A DNA stretch of 38,488 nucleotides, taken from NCBI GenBank assembly GCA_005880615.1, contig VBID01000124.1, positions 1-38,488 on the forward strand, written 5' to 3'. Position 1 is the stretch's first letter. Each line of letters starts with the position of its first letter. The DNA comes from Chloroflexota bacterium (GTDB taxonomy: Bacteria; Chloroflexota; Dormibacteria; CF-121). The notes under the pieces were generated by a model. That model searched no databases, was not told where the DNA came from, and saw only the letters and a program-made list of their open reading frames with translations. The position numbers and the translations under genes are program-made. Below are positions 23,489-32,450 of this stretch, in pieces.

Positions 23489-24725
23489 GGAGCGCGACCT
23501 CATCTACGACTGGAACGTGGTGGGCCAGAGCGAGCGGCCCGATCACCCGGTCACCCTGCACGACGAAACGCTGCGCGACGGGATCCAGGGACCGTCTGTG
23601 CGCGACCCGGAGATCGACATCAAGCTGAGATTTCTCCACCTGGCCGACGCCCTGGGCATCGGGTCCATCGACCTCGGGCTCCCCGGGGCCGGCCCCCGGA
23701 TGGTGGCCCACGTCGAGCGCCTGGCGCAAGAGATCCGCGACCGGCGACTGCGGATCAAGCCGCTCTGCGCGGCCCGCACCCTGGAGGTGGACATCCGTCC
23801 AGTGGTCGAGATCTCGCAGCGGGTGGGGATCCCGATCGAGGTGGCCGCCTTCATCGGCTCCAGCCCGATCCGGCAGTATGCCGAGGGCTGGACGCTGGAC
23901 CAGATGGTCGAGAACACGCGGACGGCCGTCCGGTTCGCCCGCCAGCAGCAGCTCCCAGTGCTCTACGTCACCGAAGACACTACCCGCGCCAATCCGAAGA
24001 CGCTACGCCGGCTGTACGGCACGGCCATCGAAGAAGGCGCGGCCCGCATCTGCGTGTGTGATACGGTCGGCCACTCGACCCCCGACGGGGTGCGGGCCCT
24101 GGTGACCCACGTCCGCCGGCTGGTCGATGAGCTGAACCCAAAGGTTGGCGTCGACTGGCACGGCCACAGCGACCGCGGATTGGGGCTGGTCAACGCCATG
24201 GTGGCGGCAGTGGCGGGAGCAGACCGCCTGCACGGGTGTGCCCTCGGCCTGGGCGAACGGGTCGGCAACACCCAAATCGACCTGCTGCTGGTGAACCTCC
24301 GCCTGCTCGGCTGGATCGATACCGATCTGAGTCACCTGCGCGAGTTCGGCGAGGTGATCGCCGAAGGCACCGGGATGCCGATCCCGCCGAACTACCCTGT
24401 GCTGGGCGCCGATGCCTTTCGCACAGCCACCGGCGTGCATGCCGCCGCCGTAATCAAGGCCAAGCGCAAGGGGGACGACTGGCTGGCCAATCGCGTCTAC
24501 TCCGGTGTCCCGGCCGAGCTGTTCGGCTGCCAGCAGGTGATCGAGATCGGACCCATGAGCGGCGAGTCCAACGTCATCTTCTGGCTGGAACAGCATGGCA
24601 TTGCGCCGCAGCCCGCCCTGGTCACGAGCATCTTCGAAGAAGCCAAGCGGGGCAACCGGCTGCTTACCGAGCCCGAGATCCTGGACATTGTCCGGGCATA
24701 CGCGCCTAAAACCGCCTCGGCCTAA
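23481..24725 (+). CDS. isopropylmalate/homocitrate synthase family enzyme (DRE-TIM condensing enzyme)
   Basis: Claisen-condensing enzyme that joins an acetyl group from acetyl-CoA to a 2-oxoacid. TIM barrel signature LHDETLRDGIQGPSV at the start (RDGxQ), DTVGHSTPDGVRAL, the HxH metal site in VDWHGHSDRGLGLVNAM, GERVGNTQIDLLL, and TGVHAAAVIKAKRKG. At 414 residues it has the barrel and linker but no room for the C-terminal leucine-binding regulatory domain of standard LeuA. With leuB and a LeuDC fusion next door, 2-isopropylmalate synthase is the best guess; citramalate, homocitrate or Re-citrate synthase remain possible. It is cotranscribed with the acetyl-CoA-forming type of complex and its stop is four bases from the convergent dehydratase stop. 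Confidence 0.82.
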   Translation: MPEERDLIYDWNVVGQSERPDHPVTLHDETLRDGIQGPSVRDPEIDIKLRFLHLADALGIGSIDLGLPGAGPRMVAHVERLAQEIRDRRLRIKPLCAARTLEVDIRPVVEISQRVGIPIEVAAFIGSSPIRQYAEGWTLDQMVENTRTAVRFARQQQLPVLYVTEDTTRANPKTLRRLYGTAIEEGAARICVCDTVGHSTPDGVRALVTHVRRLVDELNPKVGVDWHGHSDRGLGLVNAMVAAVAGADRLHGCALGLGERVGNTQIDLLLVNLRLLGWIDTDLSHLREFGEVIAEGTGMPIPPNYPVLGADAFRTATGVHAAAVIKAKRKGDDWLANRVYSGVPAELFGCQQVIEIGPMSGESNVIFWLEQHGIAPQPALVTSIFEEAKRGNRLLTEPEILDIVRAYAPKTASA

Positions 24726-24729
24726 CTAA

Positions 24730-26673
24730 TCACACCGACGTGTCGAAGCGATCTGGCTCCCAGTCGATCCCGAGCGCACGCGGTCCCGCCATGTACCCCA
24801 GCAGCGCCGAGGCCGCGACCACGGCGGGGCTGGCCAGATAGCCCAGGCCGCCCACTCCCATCCGGTTCTGCCAGTTGCGATTGAAGGACGTGATGGCGAC
24901 CTCGCCCTTCTTGAGGGCATCCGGTCCCTGGCCAAAACACGGGCCACACCAGGACTCGCGAATCTGGCCGCCCACGGAGCGAAACACGGAGGCGATCGAC
25001 TCGCCGTCGAGGCGCGGCTCGGCGTTCTCGATGTCCCGCTTGACGCCGCCGGAACCCGGAAAGATCACGAACGGTTTCGGCGCCCGCTCGAATCCTTTCT
25101 CGCGGCCGGACCGGATGACCAGGGCGGCCTCCAGCAGGTCGTCGTAGCCGCCGTTGGTGCAGGAGCCGATCAGAGCCTTGTCGAAGGGGAGCTTTTCCGC
25201 CGCCACCTCATCGGCCGGGAACGCATTGCCCGGCGCGAAGGGTTTGGCGATGAAGGGCACCAGCTCCGAAAGGTCCAGCGTCTCATCCACGGCATAGGCC
25301 GTCGCCTCGCCCGGGACGATCGGCGGGTACGGAAGGTCGCGCAGGCCCTTGCGCCGGTACCAGCCCAGGGTGACCTCGTCCGCGGCGAAGATGCCGTTCT
25401 GCGCCTCGGCCTCGGCCATCATGTTGGCGATCGTGTTCCGATATGGGATGGGTAGCTGCCGCTGCGCGTCGACGAACTCGACACTCATCCCCTGCGCCTG
25501 GGCCTTCCCCCAGCGCCGCAGCAGGGCCAGGACCACGTCCTTGCCGCTCACCCATGGACGAAGGCGTCCGGTAAAGACGACGCGGCGGCGGGCCGCGGGC
25601 GTGAAATAGATGTAGCCGGTGGACCAGCCGAAGCCCAGCTGCGTGCTGCCCACCCCGATGCCGATGGCCCCGTAGGCGCCGTAGGCGCGACTGTGGGAAT
25701 CGGCGCCAGGAATGAAGGCGCCAGGGACCACCAGGCCCTGCTCGGGAAAATAGAAGTGGAAGATGCCATCGCCCGGGGTCGCGTAGTACGGCTTGCCGAT
25801 CTCGTGCAGGAGTGCGAAGTCGCGCCCGATCGACGTCTGCCGGTCATCGGCGTTGCGCCCCGAGAAGACAAAGTGATCGTTGGCGATGGCGGCCTGACGG
25901 GGAAAGATCGTGTCGCCACCGGTGATCTGGTTGAACGTGTGGATGGCGAAGGGCGCCGTGCCGTCGGAGGCGGGGAGCAGGTCGCACCAGACGCGGAGGG
26001 TGGCCCCGGGCCGCACCTCGGCGTCGCGGTCCACTCGGTGGGCCCACACGATCTGTTCGGAGGTACTGAGCGTGCGCGCGGTGCGCGGATCCGGCCACTC
26101 GATGCGCGACTCCCGCTGCAGGGAATCCGCAAATTCGCGCCGCCCGATGGTGATGATGCCGCCCGAGCGCCGGATTTCCTCTTCCTTGGGCGTCAGCGGC
26201 ACGGGGTCGTAGGTCTTTCGGCGGGTCTCGTTCGTCAACCGCCGGGGGACCGGGTCGAAGGAGAAGACATCGCCCTCCTGCGCGTCCTCCACGGCCTCAC
26301 GGCTCTGCACCACGTGCAAGCCGAGATTCAGCGCGTTGCGCCGGAAGATGTCCCCGATGCCATCGCCGCAGACGATCAGCAGCTCGAGACCGACTTCTTC
26401 GGCGACCGCCTTCAGCCCCGCTGGGCTCATCTCACGGGAGGACCCGATGCCGAAGCGCTCGCCGGCAATCAGGACCGTCTGCCCGGCATGGACGCGCGCC
26501 CGGAAGTCGGGCATCAGATACCGGAACGCGCCCGCCTTCCAGCGCTCGTCGAGGCGATCGAGGCTCTCCGAGATGCAGTCGTCGGCCGGCGTGATCTGGT
26601 CGGTATCGATGGCGTCCAGCTTCTGGCCGGGGATCTTCGGATCCCAGAAGATGAGCGCCTTGCCTCGCAGCAA
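24730..26673 (-). CDS. aconitase-superfamily hydro-lyase, LeuD-LeuC fusion in swapped order
   Basis: Predicted [4Fe-4S] dehydratase/isomerase. The swivel (LeuD-like) domain comes first (about 1-165: [27 protein letters not shown]), then a linker, then the three catalytic (LeuC-like) domains (about 205-647: [47 protein letters not shown]). The cluster cysteines are present: C505 in GSCTNGG and C576, C579 in WCGPCFGQG. Fused LeuC-LeuD and most aconitases have the swivel last; only AcnB-type enzymes have it first, and those carry a HEAT domain that is absent here. GSSREMSP replaces the usual GSSREHAP. TTG at 26673 is the only standard start. Likely isopropylmalate isomerase given leuB upstream; aconitase or homoaconitase are alternatives. 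Confidence 0.82.
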   Translation of the reverse strand: MLRGKALIFWDPKIPGQKLDAIDTDQITPADDCISESLDRLDERWKAGAFRYLMPDFRARVHAGQTVLIAGERFGIGSSREMSPAGLKAVAEEVGLELLIVCGDGIGDIFRRNALNLGLHVVQSREAVEDAQEGDVFSFDPVPRRLTNETRRKTYDPVPLTPKEEEIRRSGGIITIGRREFADSLQRESRIEWPDPRTARTLSTSEQIVWAHRVDRDAEVRPGATLRVWCDLLPASDGTAPFAIHTFNQITGGDTIFPRQAAIANDHFVFSGRNADDRQTSIGRDFALLHEIGKPYYATPGDGIFHFYFPEQGLVVPGAFIPGADSHSRAYGAYGAIGIGVGSTQLGFGWSTGYIYFTPAARRRVVFTGRLRPWVSGKDVVLALLRRWGKAQAQGMSVEFVDAQRQLPIPYRNTIANMMAEAEAQNGIFAADEVTLGWYRRKGLRDLPYPPIVPGEATAYAVDETLDLSELVPFIAKPFAPGNAFPADEVAAEKLPFDKALIGSCTNGGYDDLLEAALVIRSGREKGFERAPKPFVIFPGSGGVKRDIENAEPRLDGESIASVFRSVGGQIRESWCGPCFGQGPDALKKGEVAITSFNRNWQNRMGVGGLGYLASPAVVAASALLGYMAGPRALGIDWEPDRFDTSV

Positions 26674-26765
26674 GCGGTCGCCGGGTACCGGAGCACCGCC
26701 GGGCTGGACGGACAGTTGGCTCGGGAGCCGCGCTCCCAGCTTGCGGCGGGCCGGCTGAATCGTGT

Positions 26766-27845
26766 TTACGAGCGCTCGGATGGTTCGAGTGTACCGAGGC
26801 GCCGCAAAACGGCGTCGCCGGCGGCCGCGGTGGTGAGGTCTCCCCCAAGATCTCTGGTGGTGTGCCCCTCCCGGATCGCCGCCGCCGCCGCGTACTCGAC
26901 CTGGCCCGCAGCTTCCTCGGCTCCCAGGTGCCGAAGGAGCAACGCACCCGACAGGATGGCGCCCAGCGGGTTGGCCACCCCCTTGCCGGCGTGCTTGGGC
27001 GCCGACCCGTGCACCGGCTCGAAGAGACCCCGCCGGGTTTGGGGATTGAGATTAGCCGAGGGCGCGATTCCGAGGCCGCCCACCAGCTGGGAGGCCAGGT
27101 CGCTCAGGATGTCGCCGAACATGTTGGAGGTCACGATCACGTCGAACCGGGCCGGGTTCTTCACCAGCTGCATCGCCGCCACGTCGACGTAGAGGTGTTC
27201 GGCCTCCATGTCGGCATACTGTCCGCGCGCCGCGACAAAGGCGCGCTGCCAGAGGTCATGCGCGTAATAGAGGGCGTTGCTTTTGTCCACCATGGTGACC
27301 CGGCCGGCACGCCGGGCCGACCGGCGCGCGACTGCCAGCTCGAAGGCGTACCGCAGGATCCGGTCCACCCCCTTGCGGGTGTTGATGTCCTCATTGATGG
27401 CCACCTCTTCCGGCGTGTCGCGCTTGAACTGGCCGCCGATGCCCGCGTAGGCGCCCTCGGTGTTCTCGCGCACCACCACCAGGTCGATCTCGCCGGCGTC
27501 ACGCAGCGGGGTGAGCGCCGGAGCCAACAGCCGGGAGGGCCGCAGGTTGACAAACAGGTCCAGCTCGAAGCGGAGCCGGAGCAGTAGGCCGGCCGCGTAT
27601 TTCGGATCCGTGACCCGGGGGTCGCCGATGGCGCCCAGGTAGATGGCATCCACCTGCTGCAGCTCGGCAAACACGTCGTTCGGCAGGCTCTCGCCGGTTC
27701 GCAGGAACCGGTCCGCACCCAGGTCGTAGGGGATGAAGTCGAGCTCCAGCCGGTGCTGGGCGTCGACGGCTTTGAGAACGCGGAGCCCTTCCGCGATCAC
27801 CTCGGGCCCAATCCCATCGCCCGGGATGACCGCGATGCGGGGCAC
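26766..27845 (-). CDS. leuB: 3-isopropylmalate dehydrogenase
   Basis: NAD-dependent decarboxylating dehydrogenase of leucine biosynthesis. [21 protein letters not shown] at the N-terminus, then [11 protein letters not shown] with [20 protein letters not shown] (the LL-LR-LRP pattern of isopropylmalate rather than isocitrate dehydrogenases), [16 protein letters not shown], and the metal/NAD segment [27 protein letters not shown], ending [21 protein letters not shown]. The overall pattern is the actinobacterial LeuB type. GTG start at 27845 overlaps the trpD stop by one base (TAGTG), with AAGGAG eight bases upstream. 359 residues. The longer frame to 28100 lies within trpD and is not used. Confidence 0.92.
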   Translation of the reverse strand: MPRIAVIPGDGIGPEVIAEGLRVLKAVDAQHRLELDFIPYDLGADRFLRTGESLPNDVFAELQQVDAIYLGAIGDPRVTDPKYAAGLLLRLRFELDLFVNLRPSRLLAPALTPLRDAGEIDLVVVRENTEGAYAGIGGQFKRDTPEEVAINEDINTRKGVDRILRYAFELAVARRSARRAGRVTMVDKSNALYYAHDLWQRAFVAARGQYADMEAEHLYVDVAAMQLVKNPARFDVIVTSNMFGDILSDLASQLVGGLGIAPSANLNPQTRRGLFEPVHGSAPKHAGKGVANPLGAILSGALLLRHLGAEEAAGQVEYAAAAAIREGHTTRDLGGDLTTAAAGDAVLRRLGTLEPSERS

Positions 27846-28870
27846 TAAGCCGGCTCCTTCACGGCGGTTGAGGTCCGCACGAGACGGTCGAGGGCTCGGC
27901 CGGCGGCGCCGCTGTCGATCGACCTGGCAGCCAGGGCCAGGCCGTCCCGGAAATCCTTCGCCGACCCGGCCGCCACCGCGGCGGCCGCCGCGTTCAGGAG
28001 CACCACCTCGCGGCGGGCGCCCTTCTCCCCCTCGAAGACCTGGCGGATGATGGCGGCGTTCTCTGTGGGGGTTCCTCCGAGCAGGTCGGCGGGGGCACAA
28101 CGAGGAAGCCCGATCTCCTGCGGGTCGAGCCGGTACTCGCGCACCGAGCCCCCCTCCAAGTCGAAGACGTGCGAGGCGGCCGTGGTGGTCAGCTCATCGA
28201 GGCCGTCCTCGCCATAGAAAACCAGCGCCCGTTCGTGGCCCAGCTCCTGGAGCACCCGGACCATCAGCGGCGCCAGCGCGGGCGCACCCACCCCGAGTGC
28301 CTGGCGCCGGACCCCGGCGGGGTTGGCCAGCGGACCGAGGACATTGAAAATGGTTCGCACGCCCAGCTCCTTTCGGGCGGTGGCCACATGGCGCATCGCC
28401 GGATGGAACGCGGGGGCGAAGCAAAAGCCGATACCGGCTTCGTCGATGCAGGTGCGCACCCCCGCCGGGCCGAGGCTGATTGCCACGCCCAGCGCCTCCA
28501 GGACGTCGGCACTGCCGCAACGGCTGGACGCCGCCCGGTTGCCGTGCTTGGCCACCTTGATGCCGGCCCCGGCGGCGACCAGCGCGGCCGCGGTCGAGAT
28601 ATTGAAGGTATTGGCTCGGTCGCCTCCGGTGCCGCAGGTATCGATGGCGGCCACGGTCAGCCGAAGGGGCGTGGCGTGGGCTCGCATGGAGTCGACAAAG
28701 CCCGCCATCTCCTCCGCCGTTTCGCCCCGGGCGCGCAGGGCGACCAGTAAGCCGGCGACCTGCACCGGGGTCGCCTCGCCCGCCATGACCACGTCCATGA
28801 CGCCGTGTGCCTGCGCGCGGTCCAGGGGCTTACCCGAGAGCAGGTGCTCGATGGCCTCCGAGAGGGTCAC
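27845..28870 (-). CDS. trpD: anthranilate phosphoribosyltransferase
   Basis: Second step of tryptophan synthesis, transferring phosphoribose to anthranilate. The glycine-rich CGTGGDRANTFNISTAAALVAA, KHGNRAASSRCGSADVLEALG, the anthranilate-binding FAPAFHPAMRHVATARKELGVRTIFNVLGPLANP and VYGEDGLDE-like FYGEDGLDEL are all canonical. GTG at 28870 (GTGA overlap with the M55 gene) gives 341 residues beginning MTLSEAIEHLL. No other trp gene is in the window, so it is detached from the rest of its pathway and sits in a leu operon. Confidence 0.95.
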   Translation of the reverse strand: MTLSEAIEHLLSGKPLDRAQAHGVMDVVMAGEATPVQVAGLLVALRARGETAEEMAGFVDSMRAHATPLRLTVAAIDTCGTGGDRANTFNISTAAALVAAGAGIKVAKHGNRAASSRCGSADVLEALGVAISLGPAGVRTCIDEAGIGFCFAPAFHPAMRHVATARKELGVRTIFNVLGPLANPAGVRRQALGVGAPALAPLMVRVLQELGHERALVFYGEDGLDELTTTAASHVFDLEGGSVREYRLDPQEIGLPRCAPADLLGGTPTENAAIIRQVFEGEKGARREVVLLNAAAAAVAAGSAKDFRDGLALAARSIDSGAAGRALDRLVRTSTAVKEPA

Positions 28871-29736
28871 GGGCGCGGGTACTGAAAGGCGGCCGGGTTG
28901 GCCAGCGCCAGCAGGGCCAGCACCATTCGGTAGCACGTCCGGTAGTCACCGGTCCGGTACCGAATGGTTCGCCCGCTCACCCGCTCGACGCCGGGGACGT
29001 CCAGGCAGTTGTCGGCCATCAGCGTGTTGTTCCAGTCGATCTCCAGGACGAACGGACCTTTGAGCTGGAAGAGCGGCCGGCTGGCGAGCTGCCCCAGGGC
29101 CCGGGCGGCGCCCTCCTGGATGCGGCGGCAGGCCTCGCCCGGATTGAGCGATCGCGCCGCCATCCGGGTCAGCGCCTCCTTGACGATGACCCCTTCGATG
29201 CCGGGCAGGTCGCGCTGGGCTTCCTCGATGCAGGCGCGGTCGCCGGTGATCAGCGCCGTCCGGACTCCGTGGGTGGCGGCCAGGGCGGCGTTGAGGGTGG
29301 CTTCGCTCTGATGCGCGCCGTTGATGCGGATGTCATAGATGGTGCGACCGCCGTACGTGTGGTCCTGGATGGCGCCGGGCGTACCGATGGACGCGTGATA
29401 CCCAATGAAGAAGGCGGCCGCAAACGACGCATCCAGGCCGGCGCCCATGGAGTAGGGCTTGTCCCCCCCGCTGATCACCTCGGCCGTCGGGTCGAGCTCG
29501 TCGAGCACGAGGTTGCGCATGTCGCCGTGCGAATCGTTGACCAGGAAGCGGGTGGCGCCGGCGGTCCGGGCCCCGGCGATGGCGGCATTCGTCTCCGCCG
29601 TCATCCAGTGGCAGGAGCGCTCGTACTCGGCGGTCCCGCGCATGACCTGGTGGAGGTGGGCCACGCCCGCAACCCCCTCCATATCGACCGAGATGAAGAC
29701 GCCGTCTCTCTTGGGGGACTCTCCCTCACCAGGCAA
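28867..29736 (-). CDS. M55 family D-aminopeptidase (DppA-like)
   Basis: Zinc metallopeptidase of the DppA family, which removes D-amino acids from peptides and may process D-Ala-containing wall fragments. Begins FISVDMEGVAGVAHLHQV (metal ligands D18 and E20), then VNDSHGDMRNL, FFIGYHASIG and INGAHQSEATLNAALA where the family has GE; the glutamate is kept. The start is uncertain: I use TTG at 29736 (289 residues, with GGAA upstream) because no ATG or GTG lies close before VFISVDMEG, while the long frame runs into the E1-beta gene. First gene of the trpD-leuB-leuDC operon behind a likely promoter at 29813-29842. Confidence 0.87.
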   Translation of the reverse strand: MPGEGESPKRDGVFISVDMEGVAGVAHLHQVMRGTAEYERSCHWMTAETNAAIAGARTAGATRFLVNDSHGDMRNLVLDELDPTAEVISGGDKPYSMGAGLDASFAAAFFIGYHASIGTPGAIQDHTYGGRTIYDIRINGAHQSEATLNAALAATHGVRTALITGDRACIEEAQRDLPGIEGVIVKEALTRMAARSLNPGEACRRIQEGAARALGQLASRPLFQLKGPFVLEIDWNNTLMADNCLDVPGVERVSGRTIRYRTGDYRTCYRMVLALLALANPAAFQYPRP

Positions 29737-29812
29737 GGCGGTTCCAATTGTAGGGGTGGGGGGAAATGGGGTCCTGGTTCCGGGGGGCTTGGAACAAGGA
29801 ACCCCGCCGATG

Positions 29813-29842
29813 AGTATAAGGCGGCGACCACCGGGGAGCCAA
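29813..29842 (-). promoter_or_regulatory. probable promoter of the M55-trpD-leuB-leuDC operon
   Basis: Minus strand TTGGCT (29842-29837), 18-base spacer, TATACT (29818-29813); four of six and five of six matches. It starts just after the stop of the upstream E1-beta gene. The leader of about 70 bases contains inverted GGTTCC/GGAACC repeats (29776-29803) that could form a hairpin. Confidence 0.45.
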
Positions 29843-29849
29843 CTGGTAG

Positions 29850-30836
29850 TTAGTACTCGGCCAGCCGGCGGAGAGCGGCGGCGACCTTGTCGGTGTTGAG
29901 CATGAACGCATGTTCGAGGGCGGCGCTGAAGGGCATGGCGGGTACGTCGGGGCTGGCCACCCGGGTCACCGGCGCGTCCAGGTGGGCGAACCCCCGCTCG
30001 GCCAGTTCGGCGGCCACTTCGGCGCCAAATCCTCCCGTCCGGTTGGCCTCGTAGATGACGGCCACTCGGCCCGTCTTCTCCAACGATTGCAGGCAGGCGC
30101 TCTGGTCCCACGGCCGCAGCGTTCGGAGGTCGATCACCTCGACGCTGATGCCTTCCGCCTCCAGCCGGACGGCGGCCTCCTGGGTCACCGCGCGGAGGTA
30201 GCCGTAGGTGATGGCCGAGACCGTTGCCCCCTCCTTGACTACGGCCGCCTTGCCCAAGGGGAGTAGGGCCCCCTCACCGTCCGCCACCGGCCCGCGGGCC
30301 GCCCGATAGAGCTTTTTCGGCTCCAGGAAAATGACCGGATCCGGGTCGCGGATGGCCGCCTTGAGCAAGCCCTTGGCATCGGCGGGGGTCGACGGGAGGA
30401 CCACCTTCAACCCCGGAACGTGGCAGAAATAGGCCTCCACCGACTGGGAGTGATAGAGCGCGCCGCGCACCCCACCGCCGGTCGGAGCCCGGATCACCAG
30501 GGGGCAGGAGAAGTCCCCGTTGGAGCGGTAGCGGACCTTGGCGATCTCGTTCACGATCTGATTGAAGGCCGGGAAAATGTAGTCCGCAAACTGCATTTCG
30601 GCGACCGGGCGGTAGCCTTCCAGTGCCAGTCCCTGGGCCACGGCCGCGATGCTCGATTCAGCCAGGGGCGTGTCCAGCACCCGGTCAGGACCGAAGCGCG
30701 GCTGCAGGCCCTCGGTGGCTTTGAACACACCCCCCTTCAATCCCACGTCCTGGCCCAGCACGCATACCCGAACATCCCGGTCCATTTCCTCGAGGAGCGC
30801 GTCGCGGATCGCCTGGACGAGGGTTCGGTCAGCCAT
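29850..30836 (-). CDS. second 2-oxoacid dehydrogenase E1 component, beta subunit
   Basis: Paralogue of the E1-beta at 21337-22308. Contains VCVLGQDVGLKGGVFKATEGL, LDTPLAESSIAAVAQGLAL, FADYIFPAFNQIVNEIAKVRYRS, IRAPTGGGVRGALYHSQSVEAYF, PGLKVVLPSTPADAKGLL and the C-terminal EVIDLRTLRPWDQSACL and YEANRTGGFGAEVAAEL. The YRSNGDFSCPLVIRAP...GALYHSQS pattern resembles branched-chain 2-oxoacid dehydrogenases. ATG at 30836 overlaps the E1-alpha stop by eight bases; 328 residues. The last gene of the TPP-riboswitch operon; no E2 or E3 accompanies it. Confidence 0.93.
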   Translation of the reverse strand: MADRTLVQAIRDALLEEMDRDVRVCVLGQDVGLKGGVFKATEGLQPRFGPDRVLDTPLAESSIAAVAQGLALEGYRPVAEMQFADYIFPAFNQIVNEIAKVRYRSNGDFSCPLVIRAPTGGGVRGALYHSQSVEAYFCHVPGLKVVLPSTPADAKGLLKAAIRDPDPVIFLEPKKLYRAARGPVADGEGALLPLGKAAVVKEGATVSAITYGYLRAVTQEAAVRLEAEGISVEVIDLRTLRPWDQSACLQSLEKTGRVAVIYEANRTGGFGAEVAAELAERGFAHLDAPVTRVASPDVPAMPFSAALEHAFMLNTDKVAAALRRLAEY

Positions 30837-31821
30837 CGGCGTACACGTGGCGGGTGAGGGTCGACGGATCGGGCTCGGGCGCAGCCTCCGCGGCGACGGT
30901 GGCGGCCTCGACCTCGCGCGCCACCTCCTCCTGGAACCGCGCATCGTCCGGTTCGGTGAGCCACCCCACCGCCAGCAGCCAGGCGCGCATCCGCGGCACC
31001 GGATCCAGGGCCGCCTCGGCCTCCAGCTCCGCGGGATCCCGATAGGCGCGCTGGTCGTCATCGGTGGAATGGGATTGGAGGCGCAAGACGCGGGCTTCGA
31101 TCAGGGTCGGGCCCTCACCGCGCCGGGCCCGCTCGGCGGCCGCGCGCACCGCGGCGTGGACGGCGAGGAAGTCGTCGCCCGCCACGGCCACTCCAGGAAT
31201 CCCGTATGCGGCGGCCCGCGCCGCCACGCCCGGGCCAGCCACCTGTCGCGCTTCGGGCACCGAAATGGCCCAGTGATTGTTTTCACAGAGAAAGATCACC
31301 GGACAGTGATGGAGGGCGGCGAAGTTCAATCCCTCGTGGAAATCGCCCTGGCTGGTGGCGCCCTCGCCAAAGCTGACGTAGCAGAGGGCGCCCTCAGCGC
31401 GCCACTTCAGGGCCAGGCCGATGCCGGCCGCCTTCGGGATCTGGGTGCCCACCGCACTGGAGCCGATGATGATCCCGCGCCGCCGGCTGCCAAAATTGCC
31501 CGGTGTCTGGCGGCCGCCGCTGGACGGATCCGCAGCTCGGGCGAACGCCGACAGCATGAGCTCTTCCGGCGTGAAGCCACAGGCGAGCGCGGCCGCGAAG
31601 TCCCGGTAGTACAGGCAGAAGCGATCGCGGCCGGGTTGGAGGGCGGTGATGGCCGCCACCTGGGCCACCTCGTGCCCACGGGGAGAAATGATGAAGGCCA
31701 GCTTGCCAGCCCGGTTGAGAATGAAACGCCGGTCATCGAGGTACCGCGCCCGGAGCACAATGCCGTAGGCCCACAGCACACGCTCCCGGGTGAGCCCGTC
31801 GAGCTCGGCCGGGGTCGACAC
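30829..31821 (-). CDS. second 2-oxoacid dehydrogenase E1 component, alpha subunit
   Basis: Paralogue of the E1-alpha at 20249-21340. TPP motif VSFGEGATSQGDFHEGLNFAA ... CENNHWAIS, with GEG where GDG is usual in pyruvate dehydrogenases; this and the C-terminal RVLRLQSHSTDDDQRAYRD (a serine-containing loop like that of BCKDH E1-alpha) favour branched-chain 2-oxoacids. Also RYLDDRRFIL and ISPRGHEVAQVAAITAL. GTG at 31821 gives 330 residues and lies five bases after the methyltransferase stop, without an obvious Shine-Dalgarno. Part of the cytX-thiD operon. Confidence 0.92.
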   Translation of the reverse strand: MSTPAELDGLTRERVLWAYGIVLRARYLDDRRFILNRAGKLAFIISPRGHEVAQVAAITALQPGRDRFCLYYRDFAAALACGFTPEELMLSAFARAADPSSGGRQTPGNFGSRRRGIIIGSSAVGTQIPKAAGIGLALKWRAEGALCYVSFGEGATSQGDFHEGLNFAALHHCPVIFLCENNHWAISVPEARQVAGPGVAARAAAYGIPGVAVAGDDFLAVHAAVRAAAERARRGEGPTLIEARVLRLQSHSTDDDQRAYRDPAELEAEAALDPVPRMRAWLLAVGWLTEPDDARFQEEVAREVEAATVAAEAAPEPDPSTLTRHVYADG

Positions 31822-31826
31822 GCGGG

Positions 31827-32450
31827 TTATTTAATCACGGCAAATCCCAGCCCATCGCCGACCGGCAGGATGGTGCCGTCCAGCCGGGCGTGGTGCAGGA
31901 AGGTTTCATTGAAGCCGCGCAGGGCATCCGTGTCGGCGTCGTGGTCTCCGGCGGCAATCCGTCCGCTCCAGAGCAGGTTATCGGCCAGGATGATGCCGCC
32001 CGGCCGCATCTTGGGCAGCAGGGCCTCCAGGTAGGCTGAGTATTCGGTCTTCACCGCGTCGATGAAGGCGAGGTCGATGCCGGGCGCCAGCCGGGGGAGC
32101 ACGCGCAGCGCCGGCTCGTTGACGACCCGGATGCGATCGCCGACCTGGGCGCGGATCCAGTAGCGCCGGGCCCGGTCGGTGCGGCTGCGGTCGGGATCGA
32201 TGGTGTCGATCCGCCCGTTCGGCGGCAGCGCGGTGGCCATCCAGAGGGTGCTGAACCCGATGGCGGTCCCGATCTCCACCACCCGCGCGGGCCGCACGGC
32301 CGCTACCACCACACGAAGAAAACGGGCCACCGGCATCTGCACGATTGGAATCTTCTCGGCTCGCCCGGCGGCCAGCATCTCGGTGGCCACGGCGTCGAGC
32401 GCTGGATGGACTTTCTCCAGGTAGTCGAGGTCGCGGTCACCGAACGGCAT
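31827..32450 (-). CDS. SAM-dependent O-methyltransferase (family 3; caffeoyl-CoA OMT/TrmR-like)
   Basis: Class I Rossmann methyltransferase. SAM-binding VVEIGTAIGFSTLWMA, then IDTIDPDRSR, the metal/substrate aspartate in LAFIDAVKTEYSAYLEALLPKMRPGGIILADNLLWSGRI, as in the cation-dependent O-methyltransferase family that includes bacterial TrmR (tRNA hydroxyuridine methyltransferase) and YrrM. 207 residues is typical. Substrate not determinable. ATG at 32450 overlaps thiD by 14 bases. Its place between thiamin salvage and E1 genes does not suggest a role. Confidence 0.85.
   Translation of the reverse strand: MPFGDRDLDYLEKVHPALDAVATEMLAAGRAEKIPIVQMPVARFLRVVVAAVRPARVVEIGTAIGFSTLWMATALPPNGRIDTIDPDRSRTDRARRYWIRAQVGDRIRVVNEPALRVLPRLAPGIDLAFIDAVKTEYSAYLEALLPKMRPGGIILADNLLWSGRIAAGDHDADTDALRGFNETFLHHARLDGTILPVGDGLGFAVIK

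Noticed and set aside
23481..27845. Condensing enzyme, aconitase-like protein and LeuB-like protein as a citrate to 2-oxoglutarate module
   Set aside because: The LLxLR...LRP pattern of the dehydrogenase is that of isopropylmalate rather than isocitrate dehydrogenase, so a leucine-type pathway is the better reading, although not proven.
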